This document shows positions 35,036 through 43,972 of a stretch of 64,000 bases of DNA, in pieces. The stretch covers positions 62,001 to 126,000 of the forward strand of contig NZ_WEGH01000005.1 in the NCBI RefSeq assembly GCF_009604375.1. Direction: 5' to 3'. The stretch's first letter is position 1, and every line of letters starts with the position of its first letter. This DNA is from Actinomadura macrotermitis (GTDB taxonomy: Bacteria > Actinomycetota > Actinomycetes > Streptosporangiales > Streptosporangiaceae). The notes below the pieces were generated by a model. It was not told where the DNA came from. It worked only from the letters and a program-made list of their open reading frames with translations, and searched no databases. The position numbers were made by a program, and so were the translations under genes.

Positions 35036-36625
35036 TCATGCCCCCGACCGGGCCGTTTCCAACAATCCGGCCAGGCCCTCCCGCCGGTCGTGCAGCCGCA
35101 ACCGCACCACCGGCCGCCCGGCCGCCGCCGCCGCGCCGGCCGCGCCCGCGGCCCGCGCCGCCTGCAGCGGGCCGAGCAGGTGTCGCCGGTCCGGAGGCGT
35201 GGCGCTGTGGGGGACGTCACCGGACAACACCAGGTATACGCCCTTCTCCCGATGATCATTCCCTATCGCGGGGTAACGGCAACCCCAGCCGACGGTCACG
35301 GGGCGTGCCGCACGCGCCGCCAGCACCGCCGCGAGGCGCCTGACCTGCGGGCCCTGCCCCGCGACCGGGTCGGGGTCGAGGAAGGCGGCGATGTGCAGAT
35401 GGCCCTCGGCCGCCGCGCGCGCCACCAGCTCGTCCAGCAGCTCGCCGAGGTCGCGCGCCCGCGCGAGGCCGGGGTCGGCGGTGTAGGCGGCGACGGCCCC
35501 GGCGGCCTCGCCGTCCACGAACAGCGGCTCGTCGCGCCGCGGGTCGGCGACCGGGTCGGGCCGGGGCGGGGCGAGCGGGTCCACGCCGAGCAGGTAGGCG
35601 GCGACGGCGGCGCCGTACTCCCACACCACCAGCTGCGCGGCCAGGGGGCCGCTCACGGTCGCGTCGTCCTGGTGCGGGCGGCCGTCCAGCGTCACCAGGA
35701 ACACCTCCTCGCCCGGCAGCACCGGCACCCCGCCGTGCTGGACGAGCGGCAGCAGCCGCCCGCCGGTCGCGGCCGGCAGCAGCGCCGCGACCCAGTCGGC
35801 CAGGCCCGGCAGCGTCGCCGGGTAGCCGCCGATGACCACGGTGCCGCGGCCGGCGCGGACCGCGCCGCCGAGGATGGCGCCGAGCACCAGGCCGGGGTTG
35901 TTCTCGGGGCGGGTGAGGGCGGGCAGCACCGTGGCCGCCTGGTCCAGCAGCGCGCCCACGTCGGCGCCCGCGAGCGCCGCCGGGACCAGGGCGTAGGGCG
36001 ACAGCGCCCCGAACGCGGTCGGCGCGGGGGCCTCCACCAGCGGGTGCCCGGCCTTGGCGGCGAGCTTCGCCGCCGCCGACCCGGGCGCGGCGACCACCAC
36101 GAACCGCGCGGCGATCTCGGCGGGGGACAGGCCGATCTCCGCGAACGCCTCGGACAGGGCCTGCCGGACGGCGTCGTGGCCGGCGTCGTCGCCGGCCAGC
36201 ACAACGACCGCGCGGTGCAGCCGCGCCCGGTCGGCGACCAGCCGCGCGACCGGCGCGGGGTCGGCGCCGTCCAGCACCAGCGGCGGCGCGCCCGTCCCGT
36301 CGGCGAAGCAGCGCACGATGAGCCCGGCCGCGTGCGCCGCCGCGCCGCGGCCGGCGAGCACCACGTCGGTGAGCCCGGCGTCGCGGGCCGCGTCGCGCAG
36401 CTCGCGCAGCCGGGGCAGCAGCGCCCGCGACGAGCCGGGCTGGCCGGGCCAGCACACCGCCGCGCCGTCCCGCCCGGTGGGCCACAGGCCCGGGTCCTCC
36501 GAGGCGAGCCGGACCGGCACCTGGTCGATCCACAGCCGCCCGAGCACCCGCTCGGCGGCCTCGCGGACCGGGCCCCGTGCGGTGATGGCCGTGTCGCCCG
36601 ACACGACCGAGGTGAATCCGGTCAC
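35036..36625 (-). CDS. Degenerate phosphoglucose isomerase paralogue (copy C)
   Basis: 529 residues, third of three tandem PGI-family genes. The SIS-domain layout is kept (FGALSPYALVPAALAGAD at 205-222, ENNPGLVLGA at 241-250, LVVWEYGAAVAAYLLGVDP at 332-350) but active-site motifs are gone: the first glycine loop reads GRGAAA (92-97), the SSRSGT phosphate loop reads LAGDDAG (143-149), the AES(T/L)GK base segment reads PAATGG (284-289) and the C-terminal HATGQYHKGGP reads PAIGNDHREKG (452-462). Probably a pseudoenzyme. Its GTG overlaps copy B's stop by four bases, so it is still translated with it. Confidence 0.8.
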   Translation of the reverse strand: MTGFTSVVSGDTAITARGPVREAAERVLGRLWIDQVPVRLASEDPGLWPTGRDGAAVCWPGQPGSSRALLPRLRELRDAARDAGLTDVVLAGRGAAAHAAGLIVRCFADGTGAPPLVLDGADPAPVARLVADRARLHRAVVVLAGDDAGHDAVRQALSEAFAEIGLSPAEIAARFVVVAAPGSAAAKLAAKAGHPLVEAPAPTAFGALSPYALVPAALAGADVGALLDQAATVLPALTRPENNPGLVLGAILGGAVRAGRGTVVIGGYPATLPGLADWVAALLPAATGGRLLPLVQHGGVPVLPGEEVFLVTLDGRPHQDDATVSGPLAAQLVVWEYGAAVAAYLLGVDPLAPPRPDPVADPRRDEPLFVDGEAAGAVAAYTADPGLARARDLGELLDELVARAAAEGHLHIAAFLDPDPVAGQGPQVRRLAAVLAARAARPVTVGWGCRYPAIGNDHREKGVYLVLSGDVPHSATPPDRRHLLGPLQAARAAGAAGAAAAAGRPVVRLRLHDRREGLAGLLETARSGA

Positions 36626-38286
36626 GGGCGGGAGGCCCCCGACAGCGACAGCGACACCGCGCGCACCACCTCGGCGACCCGCCCCGCGTCGGCGACCGGG
36701 TCGCGCAGGTGCAGCCGGACGACCGGCAGCCCGCGGTCGCGCAGCGCGCGCGTCTCGGCCAGGCCGCGCGCCAGCTGCAGCCGGGCCAGGCCGTAGGGGC
36801 GGCCCGGCACCGGGGGGTCGCCGAGCGGGTCGTCGCCGGCCGGCTCGCCGGTGATGATCAGGAACGCGCCGGTGCCCGGCCCGTCCTTGTGCACCGGGCC
36901 GGTCGCGTGCAGGTAGCCCGGGCCCTGCCCGTAGGAGACGGGCCGGTGCGCGCCGCGCGCGAGCGCGGGCGCCAGGTAGCGGCCGGAGAACTCGCCGGAC
37001 AGGTAGGTCGCCACCGACAGGTAGCCGGTGCCCGGCACCCGGTCCAGCAGGCCCGCCACGACCGAGCCGAGGTCGCGGCCGCCCTGCCAGGACAGGTCGG
37101 CGTGCACCTCCACGCCGCCGTCGACGAACGCCGGGCGGCCGGTGTCCAGCGGCCCGGTGCCGGCCTCGCGCAGCAGCGCCGCCGCGTCGTCCTCGGCCTC
37201 CTGCACGGCGCTGCTGCCGGCCTCGAAGGGGTTGACGCCGAGCAGCCAGCCCGCCACCGCGGTCGCGTACTCCCACAGCAGGAACTGCGCGCCGAGCGGC
37301 GCCCACAGCGAGGTGTCGGCGTCCTCGGGCGCGGCCTGCTTCGGGTTGATGGCGATGCCGTGCGTGTCGGGCAGCGGCTGCGGGCAGCCCGGCGGCGCGA
37401 ACGCCAGCACGCCGCGGCCGCGCTTGCCGGTGCCGACGGCCAGTAGCTGGGAGATCCACGCGGTGAGCGCGCCGCCCCCGCCGGGCTCGCGCAGCACCAC
37501 CTTGTCGCGGGCGATCCCGTCGGAGCCCTGCTGGGCGCAGCCGCCGAGGATCGCGCCGAGCAGCAGGCCCGGGTTGTCCTCGGCCTGCGCCAGCGAGGGC
37601 GCCAGCGCCGCCGCCTCGTCCAGCAGCAGGTGCACGTCGGCGCCCGCGAGCACCGCCGGGACCAGGCCGTAGGCCGACAGCGCGCCGAAGTGGCCGGGCA
37701 GGTAGGGGTCGGTGAGGCCGATCCGGTAGCCGCACTGGCGGGCGAAGTCGTGCAGCGGGCTGCCGTGATCGGTGATCACCAGGAACCGGCCGGCGATCTC
37801 GCGCTCGGACAGGCCGTGCGCGCGGAACGCCGCGGTGAAGATCCGCCGGTAGGCGTCGCCCTCCAGGGACACCCCGGCCTTGCTGGACAGCACCACCAGC
37901 GTGCGGTCCAGGCGCTCCAGCGCGAACCCGAGCGCGGCCGAGTCGGCGCCGTCCAGCACCGTCAGGCCGCCGCCGGCCGCGCCGGGCCGGCCCTCCACGA
38001 TCGCCTGCGCGGCGAGCGCCTCGGCGCCCACCCCGATCAGCACGACGTGGTCCAGGCCGGAGTAGCGGGCCTCGGCGACCAGGCCGTCGATCTGCTCCAG
38101 CAGCCCGCGCGAGGCGTGCGGCAGGTCCAGCCAGCCGAGGCGGTTGTGGTCCACCGTCCGGCGCCCCCACAGCCGCGGGTCCTTGCCGGCCAGGGCGCCG
38201 GGCACGCCGCAGCCCACGAGATAGTCACGCGCCTGCAGGGCCGCGTGCAGCACGTCGCCGCGCGTCAGTACGTCGTATCCGGACAC
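36622..38286 (-). CDS. Phosphoglucose isomerase paralogue, partly degenerate (copy B)
   Basis: 554 residues, second tandem PGI-family gene. Compared with copy A the sugar-phosphate loop GTGGS is GVGAEA (85-90), SSRSGT is SSKAGVS (134-140), GGRYGAL is PGHFGAL (197-203) and the base segment is AVGTGK (283-288), yet the C-terminal LHATGPVHKDGP (459-470) with its His and Lys is kept. Activity is doubtful; a regulatory or oligomer role is possible. GTG start with AGGAGGAAC upstream, 84 bases after copy A. Confidence 0.8.
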   Translation of the reverse strand: MSGYDVLTRGDVLHAALQARDYLVGCGVPGALAGKDPRLWGRRTVDHNRLGWLDLPHASRGLLEQIDGLVAEARYSGLDHVVLIGVGAEALAAQAIVEGRPGAAGGGLTVLDGADSAALGFALERLDRTLVVLSSKAGVSLEGDAYRRIFTAAFRAHGLSEREIAGRFLVITDHGSPLHDFARQCGYRIGLTDPYLPGHFGALSAYGLVPAVLAGADVHLLLDEAAALAPSLAQAEDNPGLLLGAILGGCAQQGSDGIARDKVVLREPGGGGALTAWISQLLAVGTGKRGRGVLAFAPPGCPQPLPDTHGIAINPKQAAPEDADTSLWAPLGAQFLLWEYATAVAGWLLGVNPFEAGSSAVQEAEDDAAALLREAGTGPLDTGRPAFVDGGVEVHADLSWQGGRDLGSVVAGLLDRVPGTGYLSVATYLSGEFSGRYLAPALARGAHRPVSYGQGPGYLHATGPVHKDGPGTGAFLIITGEPAGDDPLGDPPVPGRPYGLARLQLARGLAETRALRDRGLPVVRLHLRDPVADAGRVAEVVRAVSLSLSGASRP

Positions 38287-38370
38287 CGTTCCTCCTGACC
38301 CCCATCGTTTCAGGAGTGACGCGACATTTGCGACCTTCTGCGCGATCTTCTGGTGTCCGGTCGCGGAACG

Positions 38371-40038
38371 CTAGTCCTTGAGCGCCTCGACGAGCTGGGC
38401 GACGCCTTCGGCGCGGTCGCGCAGGTGCAGCCGCACCACCGGGCGGCCGAGTGAGCGCAGCGCCCGCAGGTCGCCGAACGCCTGCGCCAGCTGGAGTTCG
38501 GCGAGGCTGTAGGGCCGGCCCGGCACCGGCAGGTCCCGCATGACGGCGCCGGTGATCTGCAGGAACGCCCCGTTCTGCGGGCCGCCCTTGTGGTACTGGC
38601 CGGTGGCGTGCAGGAAACGCGGCCCCCAGCCGAAGGTGACCGGAACCGGCTTGCGGCGCACCTGCGCCGCGCGGGCCGCCAGCAGCGTCCGCAGCTCGGC
38701 CGCCCGGGCGTCGCCGTCGCGGTCCAGGAAGGCCAGGACCGCCAGGTAGCCGCCGTCGGGCGGCGCCGCCAGCAGCGCGTCCAGCACGCCGGACAGGTCC
38801 TTGACACCCTTCAGCAGCCCCTCGGGGCCGTGCACCTCCACCGCGCCGCTCACCAGCACGGCCGGGCTGGACACGACGGTCGGCGCGGCGCCCTCCTCCG
38901 AGCGCAGCAGCGCCGCGGTGCCGGCCGCCGAGGCGGCCTCGTCCGGCGCGCCGAACGGGTCGACGCCGAGCACCCGCCCCGCGATCGCGGTGGCGTACTC
39001 CCACAGCAGGAACTGCGCGCCGAGCGGGCCCGCCACGCTGATCCCGGCCTCGCGGCCGGGGCCCGGCTCGTCCGGCCGGCTGCCGAGGACCACCCGGCGC
39101 AGGTCGCCGGTGAGCTCGAAGCCGGGGTCGTGCGCGCCGTCCAGGACGACCGGCAGCAGGCCCCTGCCGTCCTTGCCGGTGGCCCCGGCGACGAGCTGCT
39201 CGACCCAGCCGGCCAGGCCCGGCAGGCCCGACCCGTGGTCGGCCAGCACCAGCTTGTCGCGGCCGCCGAGCGCGCTCGCGGCGAGCGCCGCGCCGAGCGC
39301 GAGCGGGGGGTTGTCGTAGGGCTGGTCCAGCGCCGGGACGAGCGCGGCGGCCTCGTCCAGCAGCCGCGCCGCGTCCACGCCCGCGAGCGCGGCGGGCACC
39401 AGGCCGGCCGCGCCGAGCGCGCCGTAGCGGCCGCCGACGTCGGGCTCGGAGTGCACGATATGGTAGCCGGCCTCGACGGCCAGGTCGTTCAGCGGGGTGC
39501 CGAGATCGGTGACCGCGACGAAGCGGCCCGCCAGGTCGTCGCCGCCGATCCCGGCCTCGGCGAACGCCCGCTCGAATATCCGGCGCAGCGCGTCGGCCGC
39601 CACGCCGGTGCCGCTCCGGCTCGACACCACCACCAGCGTCCGCGCCAGGCCGCCGGCGAGGGCCGCGCCCACCTGGTGCGGGTCGGTGGTGTCCAGGACG
39701 GTCAGCGCGGCCCCCGCCGACCGGGCGATCACCTCGGCGGCGAGCACCGAACCGCCCGTGCCGCACAGCACGACCCGGTCCAGCCCGGCGCCGCGGGCGG
39801 CGCCGGTGAGCCCGGCCAGCCGGGCGGCCAGCGGACGCGCGGTCCGCGGCAGCTCCAGCCAGCCGAGCCGCCGCGCCGCCAGCGGCGCGGCGTCGGGGCC
39901 CCACAGGGTGGTGCCGCCGGCGGCCAGCGAACGCGGCACGCCGTCGTAGGCGAGCCGGTCCAGGACAGTCTCGCCCTGGTCGACGGCGTCGCCGCGCAGG
40001 GTGACGGAGACGCCGCCGGCGGTCACCACCGACGTCAT
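38371..40038 (-). CDS. pgi: Glucose-6-phosphate isomerase family protein (copy A)
   Basis: 555 residues. Best conserved of three tandem copies: GTGGS (93-97) and SSRSGT (139-144) phosphate-binding loops, GGRYGAL (202-208), and C-terminal HATGQYHKGGP (477-487) with the His and Lys used in ring opening. It belongs to the actinobacterial/tal-pgi-fusion type rather than the E. coli type. However, where I expect the catalytic Glu (AES-T/L-GK) it reads AGATGK (284-289), so full activity is not certain. ATGA overlap with tal. Links glucose 6-phosphate to fructose 6-phosphate. Confidence 0.85.
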   Translation of the reverse strand: MTSVVTAGGVSVTLRGDAVDQGETVLDRLAYDGVPRSLAAGGTTLWGPDAAPLAARRLGWLELPRTARPLAARLAGLTGAARGAGLDRVVLCGTGGSVLAAEVIARSAGAALTVLDTTDPHQVGAALAGGLARTLVVVSSRSGTGVAADALRRIFERAFAEAGIGGDDLAGRFVAVTDLGTPLNDLAVEAGYHIVHSEPDVGGRYGALGAAGLVPAALAGVDAARLLDEAAALVPALDQPYDNPPLALGAALAASALGGRDKLVLADHGSGLPGLAGWVEQLVAGATGKDGRGLLPVVLDGAHDPGFELTGDLRRVVLGSRPDEPGPGREAGISVAGPLGAQFLLWEYATAIAGRVLGVDPFGAPDEAASAAGTAALLRSEEGAAPTVVSSPAVLVSGAVEVHGPEGLLKGVKDLSGVLDALLAAPPDGGYLAVLAFLDRDGDARAAELRTLLAARAAQVRRKPVPVTFGWGPRFLHATGQYHKGGPQNGAFLQITGAVMRDLPVPGRPYSLAELQLAQAFGDLRALRSLGRPVVRLHLRDRAEGVAQLVEALKD

Positions 40039-41156
40039 GCCACGGCTCCCTGGCCCTTCTTCTCCAGCTCGCCCTGGACGGAGGCGATCAGCTCGGTCCA
40101 GGACGCCTCGAACTTCTGCACGCCCTCTTCCTCGAGGACCTTGACGACGTCGTCGTAGTCCACGCCGGCCTTCTTCAGCGCGTCCATGTGCGCCTGCGCG
40201 TCGGCGTAGTTCGGGCGGACGGTGTCACCCGAGGGGTCGCCCTGCTCGGCCTCGGCGTCCAGCGTCGCCTCCGGCATCGTGTTGACGGTGCCGGGCGCGA
40301 CCAGCCCGTCCACGTACAGGGTGGGGGACAGGTCCGGGTCCTTCACGCCGGTGGACGCCCACAGCGGGCGCTGCGGCCGGGCCCCGGCGTCCTTCAGCGC
40401 CTTCCAGCGGTCCGAGGCGAACTTCTCCTCGTACAGCTTGTAGGCGAGCCGGGCGTTGGCCAGGCCCGCCTTGGAGCGCAGCGCCTTGGCCTCGTCCGAG
40501 CCGATCTTGTCGAGCCGCTTGTCGATCTCGGTGTCCACCCGGCTGACGAAGAACGACGCCACCGAGGAGATCTTCGACAGGTCCAGGCCGTTCTCGCGCG
40601 CCTGCTCCAGGCCCTCGAAGTAGGCGTCGATGACCTTGCCGTAGCGCTCCAGCGAGAAGATCAGCGTCACGTTCACGCTGATGCCCTCGGCGATCGCCTG
40701 CGCGATCGACGGCAGCCCCTTCTGGGTCGCCGGGATCTTGATGAACAGGTTGGGCCGGTCCACCATCCACCACAGCGCCCGCGCCTCGGCGGTGGTGCGC
40801 TCGGCCTCGTGCGCCAGCCGCGGGTCGACCTCGATCGACACCCGGCCGTCCAGCCCGTCGGTGCGGTCGTACACCGGCCGCAGCACGTCGCAGCCCCAGC
40901 GGATGTCGTAGGTGGTGATGGCCCGCACGGCCTCCTCCACGTCGACGCCGCGGACGGCCAGGTCGCGGACCTGGTCGTCGTAGGCGTCGCCCTTGCTCAG
41001 CGCCTTGGCGAAGATCGTGGGATTGGAGGTGACCCCCACCACGTTCTTGTCCTTGACCAGCGCCTCCAGGTTCCCCGTCCGCAGCCGGTCCCGGCTGATG
41101 TCGTCCAGCCAGATGGACACGCCCTCGCCGGAGAGCCTCTTCAGTGCCTCGTTCAT
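40035..41156 (-). CDS. tal: Transaldolase
   Basis: 373 residues, TalB-like family of actinobacteria. Moves a dihydroxyacetone unit between sugar phosphates in the non-oxidative pentose phosphate pathway. SNPTIFAKAL near residue 45 and the Schiff-base lysine in LFIKIPATQKG are present, as is the late RPLWASTGVKDP segment. It follows tkt by 48 bases and overlaps the first pgi-type gene by four. Confidence 0.95.
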   Translation of the reverse strand: MNEALKRLSGEGVSIWLDDISRDRLRTGNLEALVKDKNVVGVTSNPTIFAKALSKGDAYDDQVRDLAVRGVDVEEAVRAITTYDIRWGCDVLRPVYDRTDGLDGRVSIEVDPRLAHEAERTTAEARALWWMVDRPNLFIKIPATQKGLPSIAQAIAEGISVNVTLIFSLERYGKVIDAYFEGLEQARENGLDLSKISSVASFFVSRVDTEIDKRLDKIGSDEAKALRSKAGLANARLAYKLYEEKFASDRWKALKDAGARPQRPLWASTGVKDPDLSPTLYVDGLVAPGTVNTMPEATLDAEAEQGDPSGDTVRPNYADAQAHMDALKKAGVDYDDVVKVLEEEGVQKFEASWTELIASVQGELEKKGQGAVA

Positions 41157-41204
41157 GCTTCCTCCTCATCGAGGTCCGCGGTACCCGCCGCGGACGGGGG
41201 GTCG

Positions 41205-43331
41205 TCAGTTGCCGGTGGTCGAACCGCGGCCCGCGTCCGCCACGCCCGCCTTGATCAGGCTGGCCTTGGCGGCGGTGACGACGCGCTCGGCGGTGATGCC
41301 GAACTGGTCGAACAGCGTCTTGTAGTCGGCCGAGGCGCCGAAGTGCTCCAGGCCGACCGACTCGCCCGCGTCACCGACGAAGGAGCGCCAGCCGAGCGCG
41401 ATGCCGGCCTCGACCGAGACCCGCGCGCGGACCCGCGGCGGCAGGACCTCCTGCTTGTAGGACTCGTCCTGCGCCTCGAACCACTCCACGCACGGCATGG
41501 ACACCACGCGGGTCGGGGTGCCCTCCTCCTCCAGCGTCTCACGGGCGGCGAGCGCCAGCTGGACCTCGCTGCCGGTGGCGATGATCAGCACCGTCGGCTG
41601 CCCGTTGCTGGCGTCGGCCAGCACGTAGCCGCCCTTGGCGGCGCCCTCGGCCGAGGCGATGCCGTCGCCGCGCTCGAGCGTCGGCAGCTTCTGCCGGGTC
41701 AGCGCCAGGCCCGCCGGGCGGTCGTTGTGCTCCAGCACCGTCCGCCACGCCACGGCGGTCTCGTTGGCGTCGGCCGGGCGGACCACGTCCAGGCCCGGGA
41801 TGGCGCGCAGCGACCACAGCTGCTCGACCGGCTGGTGCGTCGGGCCGTCCTCGCCGAGGCCGATCGAGTCGTGCGTCCACACGTAGGTGACCGGCAGCTT
41901 CATCAGCGCCGCCAGCCGGACCGCCGGCCGCATGTAGTCGCTGAAGATCAGGAAGGTGCCGCCGTAGGGGCGGGTGCCGCCGTGCAGCGCGATGCCGTTG
42001 AGGATCGCGCCCATCGCGTGCTCGCGCACGCCGAAGTGCAGGGTGCGGCCGTAGGGCCCGCCCGGGAAGTCCTTGGTCTGGAACTCCTCGGGGATGAAGG
42101 ACGGCTCGCCCTTCATCGTGGTGTTGTTGCTCTCGGCCAGGTCGGCCGAGCCGCCCCACAGCTCGGGCAGCACCGGCGCCAGCGCCGACAGGATCTCGCC
42201 CGAGGCGGCGCGGGTCGCGATGTCCTTGCCCGGCTCGAACTCCGGCAGCGCGTCGGTCCAGCCCGCCGGCAGCCGGCGGGCGGCGATCCGGTCGTACTCG
42301 GCGGCGCGCTCGGGGTTGGCCGACCGCCAGGCGTCGAACGCCTTGTTCCACCGCGCGTGCTCGGCGCGGCCCCGGTCCGACACCTCGCGGGCGTGCGCCA
42401 GCACCTCCTCGGGCACCACGAAGCTCTCCGCGGGGTCCATGCCGAGGATCTTCTTGGTCGCCGCGACCTCGTCGGCGCCGAGCGCCGAACCGTGGATCTT
42501 GCCGGTGTTCTGCTTGTTCGGCGCGGGCCAGCCGATGATGGTGCGCAGCGCGATGAACGAGGGGCGGCCGGTCTCGGCCTTGGCGGCCTCCAGCGCCGCG
42601 GCCAGCGCGCCGACGTCCTCCTTGTACTCGCCGCCCTCGGTCCAGTCGACGCTGTGCACGTCCCAGCCGTAGGCCGCGTAGCGGGCCTTGACGTCCTCCG
42701 ACATCGCGATCGAGGTGTCGTCCTCGATCGAGATGTGGTTGTCGTCGTAGATCACGACCAGGTTGCCCAGCCGCTGGTGCCCGGCGAGCGCGCTCGCCTC
42801 GTGGCTGATGCCCTCCTCGATGTCGCCGTCGGAGCAGATCGCCCAGACGGTGTGGTCGAAGGGGGACTCGCCCTGCGGCGCGTCGGGGTCGAACAGGCCG
42901 CGCTCGCGGCGGGCCGCCATCGCCATGCCCACCGCGTTGGCCAGGCCCTGGCCGAGCGGCCCGGTGGTGGTCTCCACGCCGGCGGTGTGCCCGTGCTCGG
43001 GGTGGCCGGGGGTGAGGCTGTTCCACTTGCGCAGCGACTTGATGTCGTCCAGCGACAGCGGGTAGCCCGACAGGTAGAGCTGGATGTACAGGGTCAGGCT
43101 GGTGTGCCCGCAGGAGAGCACGAACCGGTCCCGGCCCGCCCAGTTGGGGTCGGTCGGATCCTGCTTCAGGAAGCGCTGGAAGAGCAGATAGGCGGCGGGC
43201 GCGAGGCTCATCGCCGTGCCCGGGTGACCCGAGCCGGCCTCCTCCACCGCGTCCATGGCGAGGGCGCGGACCACGTCCGTCGCCCGCCGGTCCAGGTCGG
43301 ACCATTCAAACGTGCTGTTGTCCCCACTCAC
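41205..43331 (-). CDS. tkt: Transketolase
   Basis: 708 residues from GTG 43331, which has GAGAGGAG upstream. Thiamin-diphosphate enzyme transferring two-carbon units in the non-oxidative pentose phosphate pathway. Conserved parts: SGHPGTAMSLAPAAYLL, the ThDP motif CSDGDIEEG, and HTHDSIG-type C-terminal pyrimidine domain segment (WTHDSIGLGEDGPTHQP). First gene of the tkt-tal-pgi(x3) block. A 13-base-period tandem repeat lies just upstream. Confidence 0.95.
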   Translation of the reverse strand: MSGDNSTFEWSDLDRRATDVVRALAMDAVEEAGSGHPGTAMSLAPAAYLLFQRFLKQDPTDPNWAGRDRFVLSCGHTSLTLYIQLYLSGYPLSLDDIKSLRKWNSLTPGHPEHGHTAGVETTTGPLGQGLANAVGMAMAARRERGLFDPDAPQGESPFDHTVWAICSDGDIEEGISHEASALAGHQRLGNLVVIYDDNHISIEDDTSIAMSEDVKARYAAYGWDVHSVDWTEGGEYKEDVGALAAALEAAKAETGRPSFIALRTIIGWPAPNKQNTGKIHGSALGADEVAATKKILGMDPAESFVVPEEVLAHAREVSDRGRAEHARWNKAFDAWRSANPERAAEYDRIAARRLPAGWTDALPEFEPGKDIATRAASGEILSALAPVLPELWGGSADLAESNNTTMKGEPSFIPEEFQTKDFPGGPYGRTLHFGVREHAMGAILNGIALHGGTRPYGGTFLIFSDYMRPAVRLAALMKLPVTYVWTHDSIGLGEDGPTHQPVEQLWSLRAIPGLDVVRPADANETAVAWRTVLEHNDRPAGLALTRQKLPTLERGDGIASAEGAAKGGYVLADASNGQPTVLIIATGSEVQLALAARETLEEEGTPTRVVSMPCVEWFEAQDESYKQEVLPPRVRARVSVEAGIALGWRSFVGDAGESVGLEHFGASADYKTLFDQFGITAERVVTAAKASLIKAGVADAGRGSTTGN

Positions 43332-43361
43332 GGAACGCCAGGCTCCTCTCGAACCACTTGT

Positions 43362-43386
43362 GCTGCAACGTCGAGCTGCAATGTCG
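43362..43386. repeat. Tandem 12-base repeat upstream of tkt
   Basis: GCTGCAACGTCG (43362-43373) and GCTGCAATGTCG (43375-43386) differ at one base and have a 13-base period, starting 31 bases before the tkt start. Close to the expected promoter, so an operator is possible. No regulator recognised. Confidence 0.4.
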
Positions 43387-43663
43387 TGCGGCGCCGGCCG
43401 GGCATCGGGCCCATGAGACCGCAACACGGCCCGCGCCGCCTGTCTTCCCCGAGATCGGCGGAACACGCCCGGCCGGACGGCCGGCGCGAACGCCGGGACG
43501 GCCGCCTCGCCGGGACCCGGCGAAGATCGCGCCGGGCCCGCGGCGAGCCTATCGAACCGGCGGGCCGCCGTTCCTGAGCTCGGATCGTCCTCGATGTGAT
43601 GTGGGCGGCGTCATGCCGCGGGGGCGCCACGCCGTGCCACACAAGGTGACCCTTGCCCGAAGC

Positions 43664-43740
43664 GGTCCGGAGCTAACCCCCCGCACGGGTGAACCGAGGG
43701 GGGATGACGCAGTGCCTTTTCGGGGAGACCCCGATGCCGG
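43664..43740 (+). ncRNA. Possible structured RNA leader of ctaB
   Basis: A run of pairable segments: CCCCCC (43677-43682) with GGGGGG (43698-43703) around a loop containing GGGTGAACC, then TCGGGG-AGA-CCCCGA (43720-43734). Preceded by GAGCTAACC and containing GACGCAGTGCC, sequences that recall pieces of the ydaO and GEMM riboswitch classes, but the order and other conserved elements do not fit either. It is about 230 bases before ctaB. A structured leader is plausible; the class is not identified. Confidence 0.3.
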
Positions 43741-43972
43741 GGCTCGTCGCTTCGCTCCGGGCGCCCCGGCCCCCCTCACCCCCTTCGGCGGCGCGTTCGC
43801 CGCCCCGGTGCTCGACCCCCGGAGGGGGCGGACTAAAGTGAGGGCGCGGCCGGCGACGACGGCCGCGACTGCTTACTCCAGACCCAGATCGCAGCCGGCC
43901 CGTGGCGCGATCCGATCGCGGGGGACCACCTCGGTGGTACGCGATGACTCTCCCTACTCGAACGTGGACCCG

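Larger units (their letters stand above)
43332..43972. other. Long intergenic region between tkt and ctaB
   Basis: This 641-base gap between divergent genes has no convincing protein-coding frame; open frames on both strands look like GC-skew artefacts. It holds a tandem repeat near tkt, a stretch with several hairpins around 43664-43740, a perfect CGCGATC-C-GATCGCG hairpin (43906-43920) and the palindrome ACCACC-TC-GGTGGT (43925-43938). TAAAGT near 43833 with TCGACC 16 bases before it is a possible ctaB promoter. Confidence 0.55.

Noticed and set aside
40188..43577. 1129-codon rightward frame antisense to tal and tkt
   Set aside because: Pure shadow of two conserved enzymes; no domain and biased composition.
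43664..43740. c-di-AMP (ydaO) or c-di-GMP (GEMM) riboswitch upstream of ctaB
   Set aside because: Isolated conserved-looking words occur, but their order and most invariant positions do not match; kept only as an unassigned structured leader.
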